64,000 nt of DNA from Sphaerosporella brunnea (Eukaryota > Ascomycota > Pezizomycetes > Pezizales > Pyronemataceae), in assembly GCA_008704415.1 (NCBI GenBank), contig VXIS01000078.1, positions 1-64,000 on the forward strand, in the 5' to 3' direction. The translations under genes were made by a program, and so were the position numbers. Position 1 is the first letter of the stretch, and every line of letters starts with the position of its first letter. Positions 33,157 through 44,126 of the stretch are shown piece after piece. The notes beneath the pieces are model-generated. The model worked only from the letters and a program-made list of their open reading frames with translations, did not search any database and was not told where the DNA came from.

Positions 33157-34774
33157 ATGGCGCCTCTAAGCATCAACGGCGATGTTCCTGTGGTGAACGT
33201 CTTCAGCATGAACTGCTGGGGAGTACGTTGTCCCCTGCACCCAGTCATCGCGTATACTGATCTCCCGACAGCTCAAATACATTGCCAAAAATCGCGTCGC
33301 CCGCCTCAACGAGATCTCTCTGCGAATCGCTCGTGCTGTGCCTGCTTATGACATTGTGGCACTTCAAGAATTCTGGGTGTACAGCGACTACGTGAATCTC
33401 CGCCACAAGACTCAAAATGTCCTTCCATACGGAAAATTTTACTTCTCTGGTGCGATTGGTGGCGGGCTTGTGATTCTCTCCAAATGGCCTTTCGAGCAGA
33501 GCAGCATGTTTAGGTATCCCCTCAATGGCCGGCCCACAGCGTTCTTCAGAGGTGATTTCTACGTGGGTAAAGGAGTAGCTTGTGCCTCGATTCGGCACCC
33601 AGGCGGAAAAATCATCGATGTTTTTAATACGCATGTCCGTGCACCTACTTTTTATATGGTACGGTGGAGCTGACTTCCCCAGTTGCATGCGCCTTATGAG
33701 GAGAAGGATACCTACCTCTGCCATCGTACCGCCCAAGCTTGGGAAATCGCGAAGCTTTTGAGAGGGGCGGTTCAGAAGGGCCATGTAGCAATCGGGTTGG
33801 GGGACTTCAACATGATTCCGTCCTCCCTCGCACATCGGCTCATATCTACCCATGGCCTGGTTTCTGACAGTTGGCTTTCCGCCTATCCCGATACCCCCGA
33901 TGTTGCTCCCCCCGGGAGGAGTGCTCAATACAATATCGAGACCATGGGAGTAACGTGTGACAGTGTTCTCAATACTTGGAGGATGCACGGACTCACATTG
34001 CCTCCGCCTGAGACTAATGATCCGGGGGGGAAACGCTTGGACTATATCTTCCACTCTCCAACGAACTCCTCGGTGCGCAGCGTAAAAGTTGGCATGACTG
34101 AACCTATGGACATGCCTTCCCAAACTGGAGGGAAAGGTGGTGCTGGAAGGAACTGTAGTCTGTCGGACCACTTCTCAATCGAAGTTCAACTCGCTCTTGC
34201 TCCAAACTATGAACAACAGCGCGCACTCGCGGATGCGAAAAATCCGACCCCCGTATCACACGAATCGCTCATCGATTTCGCTGGCCCCGCCAGAGCACGA
34301 GAGGCCGAGATGTCGCACCAGATTGGGGAGAAGGGGGGCGAAAAGTACTTGCCGTCTGATATCATTGAGGAGATCTTCGCCGTGCATAAAGAGTACAATG
34401 ACCGTGAGATTAAGGAGAAGAAGTGGCGTATCGCTCATTTCTTCCTTTCGGTCATTGTGTTGATCCTTTTGCACGTCGCGATTTGGTGGAGTCCGCACAA
34501 CGGTGTGGCATTCTTGATCATGGTTCTTGGGTGGATAATCGCTGTCACCGGTGTCTTGGATGGCCTGATAGGCTTTATGTTCACCGGGAGTGGCACGTAT
34601 CCCGACGCCTTTAGCGCTTGAGCAATGACTGATGATTGATCTGTAGAACTTCGGGCTTTAGCAGAGTTCGCCGAGGAAATGAAGATGTATCAGCACATCG
34701 CAGAGATGTCCTCCAGTGACAGGAAGAGCCAAGAAGATGATGGTAATGAACGGATTTCTATAGTCTACGAGTGA
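33157..34774 (+). CDS. ISC1: Inositol phosphosphingolipid phospholipase C, Isc1
   Basis: Isc1 hydrolyses inositol phosphosphingolipids to ceramide at ER and mitochondrial membranes; it is the fungal neutral sphingomyelinase. Exons: 33157-33222, 33272-33634, 33683-34592, 34647-34774; 488 residues. Endonuclease/exonuclease/phosphatase-fold motifs in order: FSMNCWG, ALQEFWV (metal-binding Glu), FNTHLHAPYE, GLGDFNMIPSS, CSLSDHFSIE. Two C-terminal membrane segments follow (about 405-455). The last intron needs a GC donor (GCACGT) to give SELRALAEF, like the family tail. Alternatives: no splice, ending FSA at 34621 with 455 residues, or a GT donor at 34597 giving an unrelated basic tail. Confidence 0.92.
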
Positions 34775-36254
34775 TTTTTTGGTGGGCCATGGTTAACGTC
34801 CTTATGCAATTCTTCAGGTTACGGGCGTTGATATATCATTGGGTACTCATTTGGCTTGCATCAGCATGGTTTTGGAAATTTGGAAGTTCTATATCATTCG
34901 TAGGGGTCTGTACAGTGATACAACACTCGTACTGTGCGCAATAATATTAGAGATGGATTCGTTGGCTTTCCTTCCTCTCCAGCTGCCGTGTGATCCACTC
35001 TTCTCTTCATCTGTTCACAACATTGAAAGAGCGGAGATAGTTGGCCAACTGTTGTAGTATGCGTTCCCTCACCGCTCCGCCCAGCGCAAATGTTCTACAG
35101 TCGAGGGGATAGGTATGTTGTAATGTAATAGATACATACCAGCCAGCCAGCTATGGGAGCCATTGGGGAGGGGGGGTTGGCATTTTTGTTTATACACTGA
35201 GTGAAGCAGTAATACTTGATAGATAGACTTAAGTACTTAGGTATATATGCTTCATTAGAATACCTACTGCTATTCCCATGCCAAAACTGGTGATGTTTTG
35301 CTGGGCGGGTTAGGTCGTGATTCTGTTGGGCCCAGAATCCGTCGGGGTTCTCAAATTGAAAAAATGCGGACGGACCGAAAACCCTTCTCCGGCGCATGGG
35401 TAACCCACTACTCTAAAATGTAGGTCTTGTTTGTTTGTGATCAAGTATATTGTATGTATGCGACTGCGAGCGATCATGGATGTAGGTCTTGTGTTTCTTG
35501 AAGGGAACGCCGTCCACCTGGGCACAAAGTTCATACGGCCTGATCTTGTCCTTGTAGTAGGGTGCGCCATACGATCTCTTCAGAAAACGACAGGCCACCA
35601 AATGAAAGTATCAACATGCGAATAGGAGGCCACACGAGCTTTCATAGAAGTTATAAAAGTTGTATGGAGTACATTATGTACTTGTCAGCCGGGAGGGGAG
35701 AACAGGGAATGCAGAGTGAGAAATATGATTCCTAACGTGGTTGGTTTTTTTTGATCCCCGCCCACCGCCGACAATTTTGCAGCGATCCGACTGGGAGCGA
35801 CTCTACTCTATACTAGTAAGTCGCAATATCGGCAAGTGTGTGCTTCGCTTCGAGTTTCGCGAGGGTTGGCTCTTTCTGTCAGGTCTGATAAAGGAAAAGC
35901 GAGTGATAAGTGGTGATCCCGTCTTCCCCTATTCCTTCCCGATGTTCCTCTCCTCGCCCGAGCAGACCAAGCCGACGGCCCCTTTTCCTAGGATATCTAT
36001 GCCATGAGCTGGCTGGTCGAAGAACAGGCGGAAGCAAAAAAAACTTCTGGAGCTTTCCCCAGTTTCCCCTCCCCCGAAAAGGATCCATAGTTACTTGATA
36101 TCTGCTGGATTAAGTTGACCTGGTGCAATCTGCAATCACATATATCGGGGCTTATGTCTTCATTTATCAGCGGCAGATATGGAGCAATCTTCGTTTGGGG
36201 AGGAAGAGGGGGGGGGATGAACAATAAGCAGTGGTATCAAAAGCTACTCCCGCT
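34775..36254. other. Convergent spacer ISC1 / CAX4
   Basis: 1.48 kb, mostly AT-rich and without recognised genes. It includes the unidentified protein-like frame at 35413-35601. Other open frames are short and without resemblance. Confidence 0.5.
35413..35601 (-). CDS. Possible small protein or exon, unidentified
   Basis: A 62-codon minus-strand frame with protein-like composition (RSYGAPYYKDKIRPYELCAQ, then VDGVPFKKHKTYIHD). It lacks an ATG in frame (it opens at GTG), so it would have to be a downstream exon or a relic. I do not recognise it. The codon use resembles neighbouring genes, which is the only reason to list it. Confidence 0.25.
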   Translation of the reverse strand: MVACRFLKRSYGAPYYKDKIRPYELCAQVDGVPFKKHKTYIHDRSQSHTYNILDHKQTRPTF

Positions 36255-37065
36255 TCACCTCTTCTTCTTCTCCGTACCATTCCTGGCCGCATTCCATCCA
36301 GCCACAACCAAATCCACTTTCAAACACCGATCACGGATCCAGAGGCATGCACCAAGGCCCAACATCGCATCCCACAGTTTACCACCCCTTATCGTCCTCG
36401 CAGCTGATGTGACAGCGTACCACCCAAGCGCACACACCAAGCCCGCCGCATATCCCACCACCACTTGTTTCGGCGTGTGATAGTTAAGATAGACCCTGCT
36501 GGCAGCAACGGCGACACTACCCGTCACCGCAGCGACGGCATACACGGCTCTCCTCCAGCCCGGCAGCTCGCCACCACCCAGATTCCGCCGCAACAACAGG
36601 AGCACTAGGTACAACGCAAAGAAGGCTGAGAATTGTGCGTGCGAGGAGGGCATGCCGTACCCTTTGCCGTGCATCACTGTAGCACACGATGTCGTCAGTT
36701 TTTTACCCACACACAAAGGTGCTGGGGAAATACTGACGCTTCGGCCGCTCTTCGCGGATAATTCGCTTCAGGACGAAGTTGGCGGCTTCGCATGCTAGCT
36801 GCCCGGCCAACATGAGCGCACATTCAAGCTCGCGCGTGCAGAATAGTGTTGTCACGTAGACGATCATCATCGCTTGCGGGAGGAGTGCAAGCCATGCTGA
36901 GACGAGTGATAGCGGGTCTTCGGGGCTCTGTTTACTGGGTTGTTAATTGAAAGGCTCTTGGAATGTCCGGCAGGAAATTGAATCCAGTTTAGTACGAACA
37001 TAATAGACGTGAGTTAGGCTCAAGGATGCCAGCGGGGGCTGACCCGCAGCATAAGAGGCGGTCAT
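36255..37065 (-). CDS. CAX4: Dolichyldiphosphatase Cax4/Cwh8
   Basis: Cax4 dephosphorylates dolichyl pyrophosphate on the lumenal ER side, which recycles the lipid after glycan transfer. Exons: 37065-37000, 36927-36738, 36676-36255; 225 residues. PAP2-superfamily motifs: LKRIIREERPK (C1), YGMPSSHAQF (C2) and SRVYLNYHTPKQVVVG (C3). Four or so membrane segments. The middle join restores ERPKLMHGKGYGMPSSH. The length is close to yeast Cax4 (239). The N-terminal MTASYAAGQPPLASLSLTHV is also family-like. It lies in a minus-strand run with the SEN15-like gene and OST3. Confidence 0.92.
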
Positions 37066-37550
37066 TTTGTTGCGGTGCGGGAGAGGCGGCGAACACGGAG
37101 GAGCAAGTCTGAGGGGGGTGGGTTAGGGGTCAAGCTTGTAGTACCGTAATGGAACACCTGGTAGAATAGGTACGGCACATACGGTTTTGTTTCGCTGGTT
37201 ACAAAACTCAGAGGAATTACATACATTGGACATCTGTCCTGTGATACAGAGACTTTTAATATCTCTTTCCAAGTGGCCATAATACCTATCGTTTGAATCT
37301 TCACATTCCTCGTGCAGCCGACATTTAGTCAATCAGAAAGTCGCGCCGGCAACTAAAAAGTCTGGGAGACAGACAGAGCAGCACATCCTCGGCCAATCTC
37401 CAACCAACACATCCAAGTCGCTTCCTCCGCTGCTTCTCCTTATCGCTCGCATGTGCTCCACACGCCCCTGAATCAGGCGGCAATTGAGGCCCAGACAGCT
37501 TGGAGCTTACCGGACGAGACCAGGAGCCAAAAAAAACCCAGCCATAGTTA
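37066..37550. other. Spacer CAX4 / SEN15-like gene
   Basis: 485 bases: CAX4 promoter and SEN15-like 3' flank. No gene seen. Confidence 0.5.
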
Positions 37551-37993
37551 TCAACTATCCCAAACGCCAGATTCCGGGCCCTCCCCTAGTTCTGCCACGC
37601 CATCATGAACAAAATAATACACGACCGTCGAGTCCACAACTGCCAGCAGCAACCGTTTCTTCCGCAGCCCGCCCTTTGCATCCACGCTCCAATCTCCGGC
37701 TGGCAGAGAATCGAACACCTCTTCGGACTCCATTTCTCGCGCAGGTCCACGGGCAGCAACCATTCACGCTGGGTGGATATTGTTGGGAGCGGAACGTTCG
37801 GGTCCGCGTCTGGGTCGACGTAGATTGGTGTTGGAGGAACCCCCGAGAGCAGCGGACGCGGGTAGGCGCTGGTGGTGTGCGCGATGAGGGACGTCCATAG
37901 CATCGCGTGCTCGAGATTTGGGTGCACGGTTTGTAGGAGGTGTGCTTTAGAGTGTTGATGATCACCTCGTATTCGGTCCGCGAGTCTTGACAC
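37551..37993 (-). pseudogene. SEN15: SEN15-like tRNA-splicing endonuclease subunit, apparent frameshift
   Basis: Sen15 is a structural subunit of the heterotetrameric tRNA-splicing endonuclease. The first part reads LLQTVHPNLEHAMLWTSL, SGVPPTPIYVDPD and QREWLLPVDLREKWSP in one frame. The second reads EEVFDSLPAGDW, KKRLLLAVVDSTVVYYFVHD in the next frame. The change falls at about 37727-37733. No intron fits: the two parts abut and the intervening sequence is too short. One missing base (in the genome or the assembly) explains it. The family often ends VKPRQN; here WQN appears at the right place but in the first frame, hinting at a second, compensating slip. The true N-terminus is unresolved and an upstream exon is likely. 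It could still be a live gene with a sequence error. Confidence 0.65.
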
Positions 37994-38280
37994 CCTTGAT
38001 TCCCATCATACCCGGGACCTATCCCGCCGCAATGCTGAGTGCCGGTCATGAAAGCGGCGATGGCAGTGAGCGGGATGTAGTTAGTCGACACGAACAGCGA
38101 GTGCGATTTTGTGATGCACATTTCTAGAAATACAGCCGGTGTCCCATTGATACATGTATTCGCAAGACGATACGCCCTTCTTTTCCTCCGATGCTACAGT
38201 TACTACCGCTTTTGTGGTTCTGGCCTGCAAAACAGCCTCCTTCAATCCCGCTATGCTTTCCCCGCGCTCTATGTTTGTGT

Positions 38281-39447
38281 TTACCAGAAGGGAGGGAGGA
38301 AGAACGGGTAGCCGCCGTTCTTCTGCCTGAACAAGCTCAGCAGGAAGCTGAAGCAACACAACAAGACTGCGTTCCAGACGATCACCGTGACCTTCTGCTT
38401 GGTGGGGTCCGCGATTCTGGGGACTTTCATAGCCAAGGAGATAGCGCAGAATGCGAGGATGGCATCTTTTGCGCACAATTAGCCCCTCCATTCACTCCAG
38501 AATGGAAACAGGGAAAACATACAAACAACAGCGACAATCTGAGTCTCAAGACCAAATTGGTTCTGGAAGCCGCCGGCAATGTAGGCGATTCCGCCCTTTC
38601 CGTTGTTGGCAACGTACGGAACCCTTCTTATGTGGTTGTACATATGGCCGGAGGTGAACAGCAGGATCAGGATCAGTGAGACGGCGGACCATAGGTTGCG
38701 AGAGTACAGAGCTGGTTTAAGGGTGTTGAAGGACAGCTTCAGGATAGTGAGCGCCGCAGCCGCGGCGCTGATGCCGATTACGAGATTGGTATAGTCGAAT
38801 GGCCGCACGACCTTGGGCTCGTAAGGAGTGTGCTGCGAGATCCAGCGCGCAATGCTTTCGGCGGGGATTTGACTGTAGTCCTCCTGTCAGCGTCCGGCAC
38901 GCCAATTGGATGGATCAAAAGAGCGCATACTGCTGCGAGAAATCGAACTTGAGAGGATCGGTGATGTGGAGCGGGTCCGCGTTCTCTCCGACGGTGGGCG
39001 GGAACAGCATCAATATCGGCGCAGTGTTCAACCCGAGCTTCTAACCGTCAGCATCTTGATCCCCATATCACATGGAACGGTAGAAATCAAGCACACCTTC
39101 ACAAACGTATCACGGCCCTTTGCAAAATCCAGCATGGCAAAGAACAGCCCGTCATTGTTCTTGTGCTGTGCCTGCCAGCTCTTTGCCAGCAGCTCGTACT
39201 CGGGGTGGAATTCACGACACAGGTGACATCCAAATTTCGTGTCCAGAGCGGTCAAGAGCACTGCCGCGGTGTAGTTTCTCGGTGAACCGACAATCTCGCT
39301 GTAGAGCGAATTCGTGAGGGGAATAACGCCTGACTTGGACTTCGCGATGTTCGAGAACTTTTCGATCTTGTCGACAGCGGCCGAAGCAGCGGCGCTCACG
39401 ATTGGGGTGAGCGCCAGCAGCGAAAGAACAGAACCGATTAAACGCAT
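38281..39447 (-). CDS. OST3: Oligosaccharyltransferase subunit Ost3/Ost6
   Basis: An ER-membrane thioredoxin-like subunit of oligosaccharyltransferase that holds acceptor proteins by transient disulfides. Exons: 39447-39097, 39040-38931, 38872-38523, 38465-38281; 331 residues. A signal peptide occupies about 1-20. The thioredoxin-like lumenal domain carries the CXXC motif as CHLC within KFGCHLCREFHPEY. Four membrane segments follow, with SGHMYNHIRRVPY between them. The ending RQKNGGYPFFLPPF is the family's signature. The second-to-third join uses acceptor CTACAG (giving FSQHQIP); nearer AG sites break the frame. A length of 331 fits Ost3. Confidence 0.95.
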
Positions 39448-39808
39448 AGGTAGTGGTGAGGATAATAATTGTCGGACTAGAAAGCTTTCGTTACTTTCTC
39501 AACTCTTTTCCCGACTGCTGACGACGACCCAGCAACTCGACCGCATAAGGAGAGGTGTCATTAACTGATGCGATAAGATAATAAAAAGATAAGATGAGTA
39601 ATTCGATGTTATCTTATCACTGATTATCACGATCATCTCATCGCTGCACGGTTTGTTTTGATGTTCGAACTCGCGTTTTCCTACCAGTCTGTCAACACTT
39701 ACACCACCTTCCACCACTCACTCCCATTGCTTGTGTCCCGCCACTCCCCCTATAGTCGTGTCTTTTAGTTAAGTCAACGGACTGGATACTCCGCAGAGCC
39801 AATCCACC
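39448..39808. promoter_or_regulatory. Divergent promoter OST3 / coiled-coil gene with GATA cluster
   Basis: Six GATA-factor core sites lie within 57 bases: GATAAG 39572, GATAAT 39577, GATAAG 39588 on plus; GATAAC (39608-39613), GATAAG (39613-39618), GATAAT (39623-39628) on minus. The cluster is far denser than chance and partly palindromic. Fungal GATA regulators of nitrogen or iron use such paired sites. Which gene it serves is unknown. Confidence 0.55.
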
Positions 39809-42206
39809 ATGGCCCCAGCTGCAGGAGACACCCCACGCGACATCCCCGGGAACTCGAGCCCGGTCGAAGACGAGGTTTGTGGCCTCTTAAGATCTCGCAA
39901 TGAAAATGCCTTTTTAACAAGTATACTAGCTCCGGCGAACACTCGCTATAGCGGAAAGCCAGAGATTTTATGAACTCAGCGTTGCTGAGCGACGCTATCT
40001 CGAGGCAATTGACGTAGCCCGCCCCCTACGACATCGACTGACTTACGTTGAGCCCCTGTACCGAGAGCTCTACGAGGAGCACTGCACTACGCTGGCACGC
40101 ATCGAAGAACTCGAGACTGAAATGGGAGAGAAGGAAACCGAACTGGCAGAACTTGAAGAACGTTCCGCCGAAGCCCAGCGAGAAACCCAGACTGAGCTTG
40201 CCACGGCACAAGGAAAGCTTCGGGCGGTGGAAAAGGAACTTCGTGAGCTTCGGAAGGCAAAAGATTCCTCAAATACGAACATGATGTCCGAAAAAAATCA
40301 GGCTGTAAGCGACTTGGCGGAAGCTCAATTGGAATGCCAGATGGCGAAGGAGCGGTCGGAGGCTTTGGAAGTTGAGGTGGAACGGTTGAAGAAGGAGGCA
40401 GAGGCGAAGGAGAAGGGGCTGCGGTCAGAGATTGCTGAATGTAAGAAGGAACTCAAGGTCTTGCAGACGAAACACGACAAAGCCCAGAAGCAGGCCGACA
40501 GCGAACGTAAAAAGCTGGAGGAGCAGGTCGGGGAGCTATTACAAAAGCTCGAAGACGAGAGCTCCACCGCCGAAAAGTTGAATGCGGAAAAGGCAGAATT
40601 AGTCAAGGCTACCAAGAAGGAAACTGCCGACCTGAAAGCCTCGTTGGCAAAAGAAACCAGAGCGCGGGAAAAGGCAGAGAAGGAACTCACCAGCCTGAAG
40701 GAGGCCCAGGAGAAGTTGTCTCAGAAGGAGGAATCTTCAAAGGCCACCAAGAAGGAGCTGGCGGAGCTACGAGCGGCCCTCGTAAAGGAAACCAAGGCCA
40801 GAGAGAAGGCGGAACAGGAGTGCATGGAAAATCTCGAACTTCTCAAGCAAGAGCAACTGAAGGTGTCGAAAGAGCCAAAGGCCAGCAAGAAGGAGCTGAA
40901 AGCTGCTCTCGCAAAGGAGACCAAAGCAAGAGAGAAGGCCGAGCAGGAGCGAACCGAAGCGGAGGAAAATCTAGAGCTTCTCAAACAGGAGCAACTTAAG
41001 GTTCCAAAGGAGACAAAGCCTACCAAAAGGGAACTCACCGAACTGAAATCCGCCCTGGCAAAGGAGACTAAAGCCCGAGAGAAAGCCGAGCTGGAACTCG
41101 GCGAGGCCACGGAGCATTTGGAACGACTGAAAGCAGAGCAGAATGCTGCCCCCAAGACGTCAAAACCCAGCAAGAAGGAAGTCGCGGAACTCAAAGAAGC
41201 TCTGGCACAGGAGGCAAAAGCACGAGAGGATGTCGAGCGCGACTTTGAGCACTACAAGAAAGACCAAGAGACGAAGCTCGACTATGCGATGAAGCAGCTC
41301 GAAGCTTCGAAGGCAAAGTTGCGAAAGCTCGAAGAGGCAGCTACCAACACGAAAGCCACCTCGAAAACAACTATCACCAGCAAAACCGCCACTACCAAGG
41401 TTCCCCTAGAGAACCCTCGGAAACGCGCGCCTCCTGTGGTCATCGATTTTGAAGAGGCTTCCGTCAAAAAGCCGCGCACCAAGCCCACAACAAAGGAGTC
41501 CGACTTCTCTGTTACCCCCTTTCTGAAACGAGCAGCAGCGCCGGCGGGTGATGCAGACGCCTCTGGCACTGGGGATGATACTGTCCCTGGCGATGAGTTA
41601 GCCCCTGGCATCGCTGAGACCTCTATCATGTCAATTATGGGAAACATGCCGCCCGCACGCACGCTCTTTGCCGGCGCCAACCGGAAAAGGAAGACCACAA
41701 AACCGGAAAACAAGACCCTTCTCGAGATCGAAGAGGAGGAGGAAGCTGCCGCCGCAAAGCCTAAACCACAGGCCGCACTTTTGGAGGAAGATGATGAGAC
41801 TGGAGATGACTCCATGCTCATGGGAAAGCCCCCGGCCGCCAGCAAGCCCAAGCCCGCAGCAAAGCCTCGGGGTAAAGTGCCCTCCACCAAGGCCGCTCCC
41901 AAGCCGAAGCCGGTGTTACCCGCAATCTTCGATTCCTCGCCGCCCCCAGCTGAAAAAGCGGCACCGAAGCCGCGTAAAAAGGCTACCGGCGAAGCGTCCT
42001 TCATGGGCATCCGACCTACCAAGTTCAAAGAGGACGACGGAAGCGGCAAGTTGGAGCTGAACCTTGACGACGGATCGCAGGGCTTTGGTGGTAAGAAGGG
42101 TGTGCCGACTTTGCTACCGACCGCGGGTGTCTTCAAAGGGGAGATCTCGCCGCCCAAGAAGCGTCCAGCGGCATTGAGCAAGATGTTTACAGCGAAAAAG
42201 AAGTGA
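39809..42206 (+). CDS. Large Lys/Glu coiled-coil protein, unidentified
   Basis: Exons: 39809-39874 and 39930-42206; 780 residues. A short disordered N-terminus leads into a helical start (LRRTLAIAESQRFYELSVAE), then about 350 residues of nearly unbroken coiled coil. Within it, a unit like ELKxALAKETKAREKAEQE recurs at least six times (about 225-405). The C-terminal third is disordered and basic with KPKP-type repeats and two short motifs, ASFMGIRPTKFKEDD and PTLLPTAGVFKGEISPPKKR, that look like partner-binding sites. It suggests a nuclear or chromosomal structural protein, but no family is recognised. The repeat units are similar at the DNA level, so unequal exchange is likely. Confidence 0.85.
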
Positions 42207-42542
42207 TACCATGTGCGCTATTCGCTTGAACTTTATTTCTTTTGTTTCAGTATTTCTTTTTGGTCGGTCCATAATTTTCCCTGTTGCAGGTTTGAGGCGT
42301 TTTGCGTTGTTCTATTTTTGCTTTGCTTGGCTGCATGGTGGTACTATGACACTGTTTTTTCTGAGATGGGTTGTCCAGACATTGTGATGAGAATTGTCCA
42401 TCGCGTTGCTGGGATTTGTTTCTTGTATTGGAAAGGTCGAATAGGACGCATATTCTTTCACTGGAGATCATTCATTTCTCTAAGTGATGGAAAGGCAAGC
42501 CACTGCCATTGAACGCCGGGCCTAAATCGCTATACGCACAAC
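42207..42542. other. Convergent spacer
   Basis: 336 bases of T-rich 3' flank between the coiled-coil gene and NTH1. No gene seen. Confidence 0.5.
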
Positions 42543-43853
42543 CTATATGCCGACGACATCCTCTATATCCATCATCCCCTCGTCCTCCTCCTCCTTCTTG
42601 ACCTTGACCTTCACAGCCCTTCTCGGTCGTTTGCTTCTCGGGGTATTCCCGGCCCCCGGTTTGAACTCATCATCAGTCTCCTCCTTCTTCACCGCATCCA
42701 AGTCCTCTTCCAAATCCCCCTTGATCCTAACCCTGATCCGCTTTGGCCGTCTCTTTATACCACCCTCTTCATACTCATCATCCTCATCACTCTCCACCTT
42801 CATGGCCTTCCCACGTTTACTCCTTGCCCCCTTCGCCGCATCACCCACATACGCAGCTCTACACAATCCCTGACTGAGCTTGCACTCCCCGCACTTTCTG
42901 CCACGGGGTAAACAAATCGTCTGACCAAAGCCCACCAACAGCCAATTGATCTCCCTCCACTTATCCCTGGGCAGCCAGCTCTCGAGCTGTTCCCTGGTAC
43001 CCTCAGGATTGGAGCTGTCGACCCACCCCCACAGATTGCAGATGCGGTGCACATGCACATCGACGCCTATGCCCATGGTCTTATCCCACGCCGCGCTCAT
43101 GCACAGATGCGCCATCTTCGGCCCCACGCCGGGGAGGGATGTAAGGCCTTCTACAGAATCGGGAATATCCCCGCCCCACTGATCCCTCAATATCTCTGCG
43201 GTTTTTTTGATGTACTCGGTCTTGCGCCGGTGGAACCCGACCGCACCGATCAGCCGGTTCAGCTCCGCGGGGTCCACGGAGAGTATCGACTCCAGCTTCA
43301 ACCCTCCTGGCAACGACCGGCGCAACGACGCCATCACAACGGAGGTCACAGTGTCTTTGGTCTGCGACGAGAGCATCAGCGCGATAAGCGTGTGAAAGCG
43401 CTGGGTTTTTGGCGATGCGGTGACGTCGGCGAGGCGCTCGCAGCCCATGGTATCTACCGGCGCTGGATTCGAGACCCGCATCGACTTGGCGAGCGTGTAG
43501 ATTTCCTCCCAGTTGGGTGGAGGCGATGTCGCTCCCGCCTCCTTCTTCCGCTTCGATTTCTGCGAGGACTTGACCGTGGGAAGAATTTTTGGGATGTCGC
43601 CCATGGACTTTTCGGGCTCGGATGAAGACTTGATAGCAGGCGAGGTGGGCCGTCTCGCATGCTTCCGTGAAGGGATTGCGAAGTGTGGAGAGACGGCTTC
43701 TTCGGAGGAGGAGGAGGAAGCTGGTGGCGAGGATAAATCAGAGCTTGATGGGGAGGGCTCGCGCTCCAGCGCGCGGACGGGAGAGGTTGCCATTGAGCGT
43801 GATGATGGGGCGCGGGTTGCTCGTGCTATCGCGGCGCTGAATTTCGAGACCAT
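42543..43853 (-). CDS. NTH1: Endonuclease III homologue Nth1/Ntg1 (DNA glycosylase/AP lyase)
   Basis: A base-excision repair enzyme that removes oxidised pyrimidines and nicks the abasic site. A single exon, 436 residues. The first 115 residues are disordered and Ser/Pro-rich with basic patches that may hold mitochondrial and nuclear targeting signals. The HhH-GPD core follows: LMLSSQTKD, helix-hairpin-helix LPGVGPKMAH (catalytic Lys), VDVHVHRICNLWGW (catalytic Asp) and LVGFGQTIC. The iron-sulphur loop reads C-X6-C-X2-C-X6-C; the bacterial enzyme has X5 in the last gap. The tail of about 100 residues is acidic/basic mixed with KRPKRIRVRIK. Confidence 0.95.
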   Translation of the reverse strand: MVSKFSAAIARATRAPSSRSMATSPVRALEREPSPSSSDLSSPPASSSSSEEAVSPHFAIPSRKHARRPTSPAIKSSSEPEKSMGDIPKILPTVKSSQKSKRKKEAGATSPPPNWEEIYTLAKSMRVSNPAPVDTMGCERLADVTASPKTQRFHTLIALMLSSQTKDTVTSVVMASLRRSLPGGLKLESILSVDPAELNRLIGAVGFHRRKTEYIKKTAEILRDQWGGDIPDSVEGLTSLPGVGPKMAHLCMSAAWDKTMGIGVDVHVHRICNLWGWVDSSNPEGTREQLESWLPRDKWREINWLLVGFGQTICLPRGRKCGECKLSQGLCRAAYVGDAAKGARSKRGKAMKVESDEDDEYEEGGIKRRPKRIRVRIKGDLEEDLDAVKKEETDDEFKPGAGNTPRSKRPRRAVKVKVKKEEEDEGMMDIEDVVGI

Positions 43854-44126
43854 TCTTGTGGTTGTTCTTGTGGTTGGAGGGATGACTAGCGGTGGGAAGA
43901 TGAGATGAGATCACTCTTCGCGTGTTGTCGAGCGCGCCATCATCGTGTCGCGCTTGCGACGTCACCACTAATCACCACGATCGATGATCGATCACGAGTC
44001 ACCATAATTACGGGATGTGAATTGCTCAGGCGGAATTAATCTATGTCTATGCCCTCCTGCTCCAGATACTGTACAAAGCCCTCATTATCCCCCTGCCTCT
44101 CCCAAACGTCAAAAACAGCAGGACAA
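43854..44126. promoter_or_regulatory. NTH1 upstream region
   Basis: It contains GACGTCA (CRE-like, near 43959) and the palindrome GATCGATGATCGATC (about 43979-43993). Regulatory use is inferred only. Confidence 0.3.
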
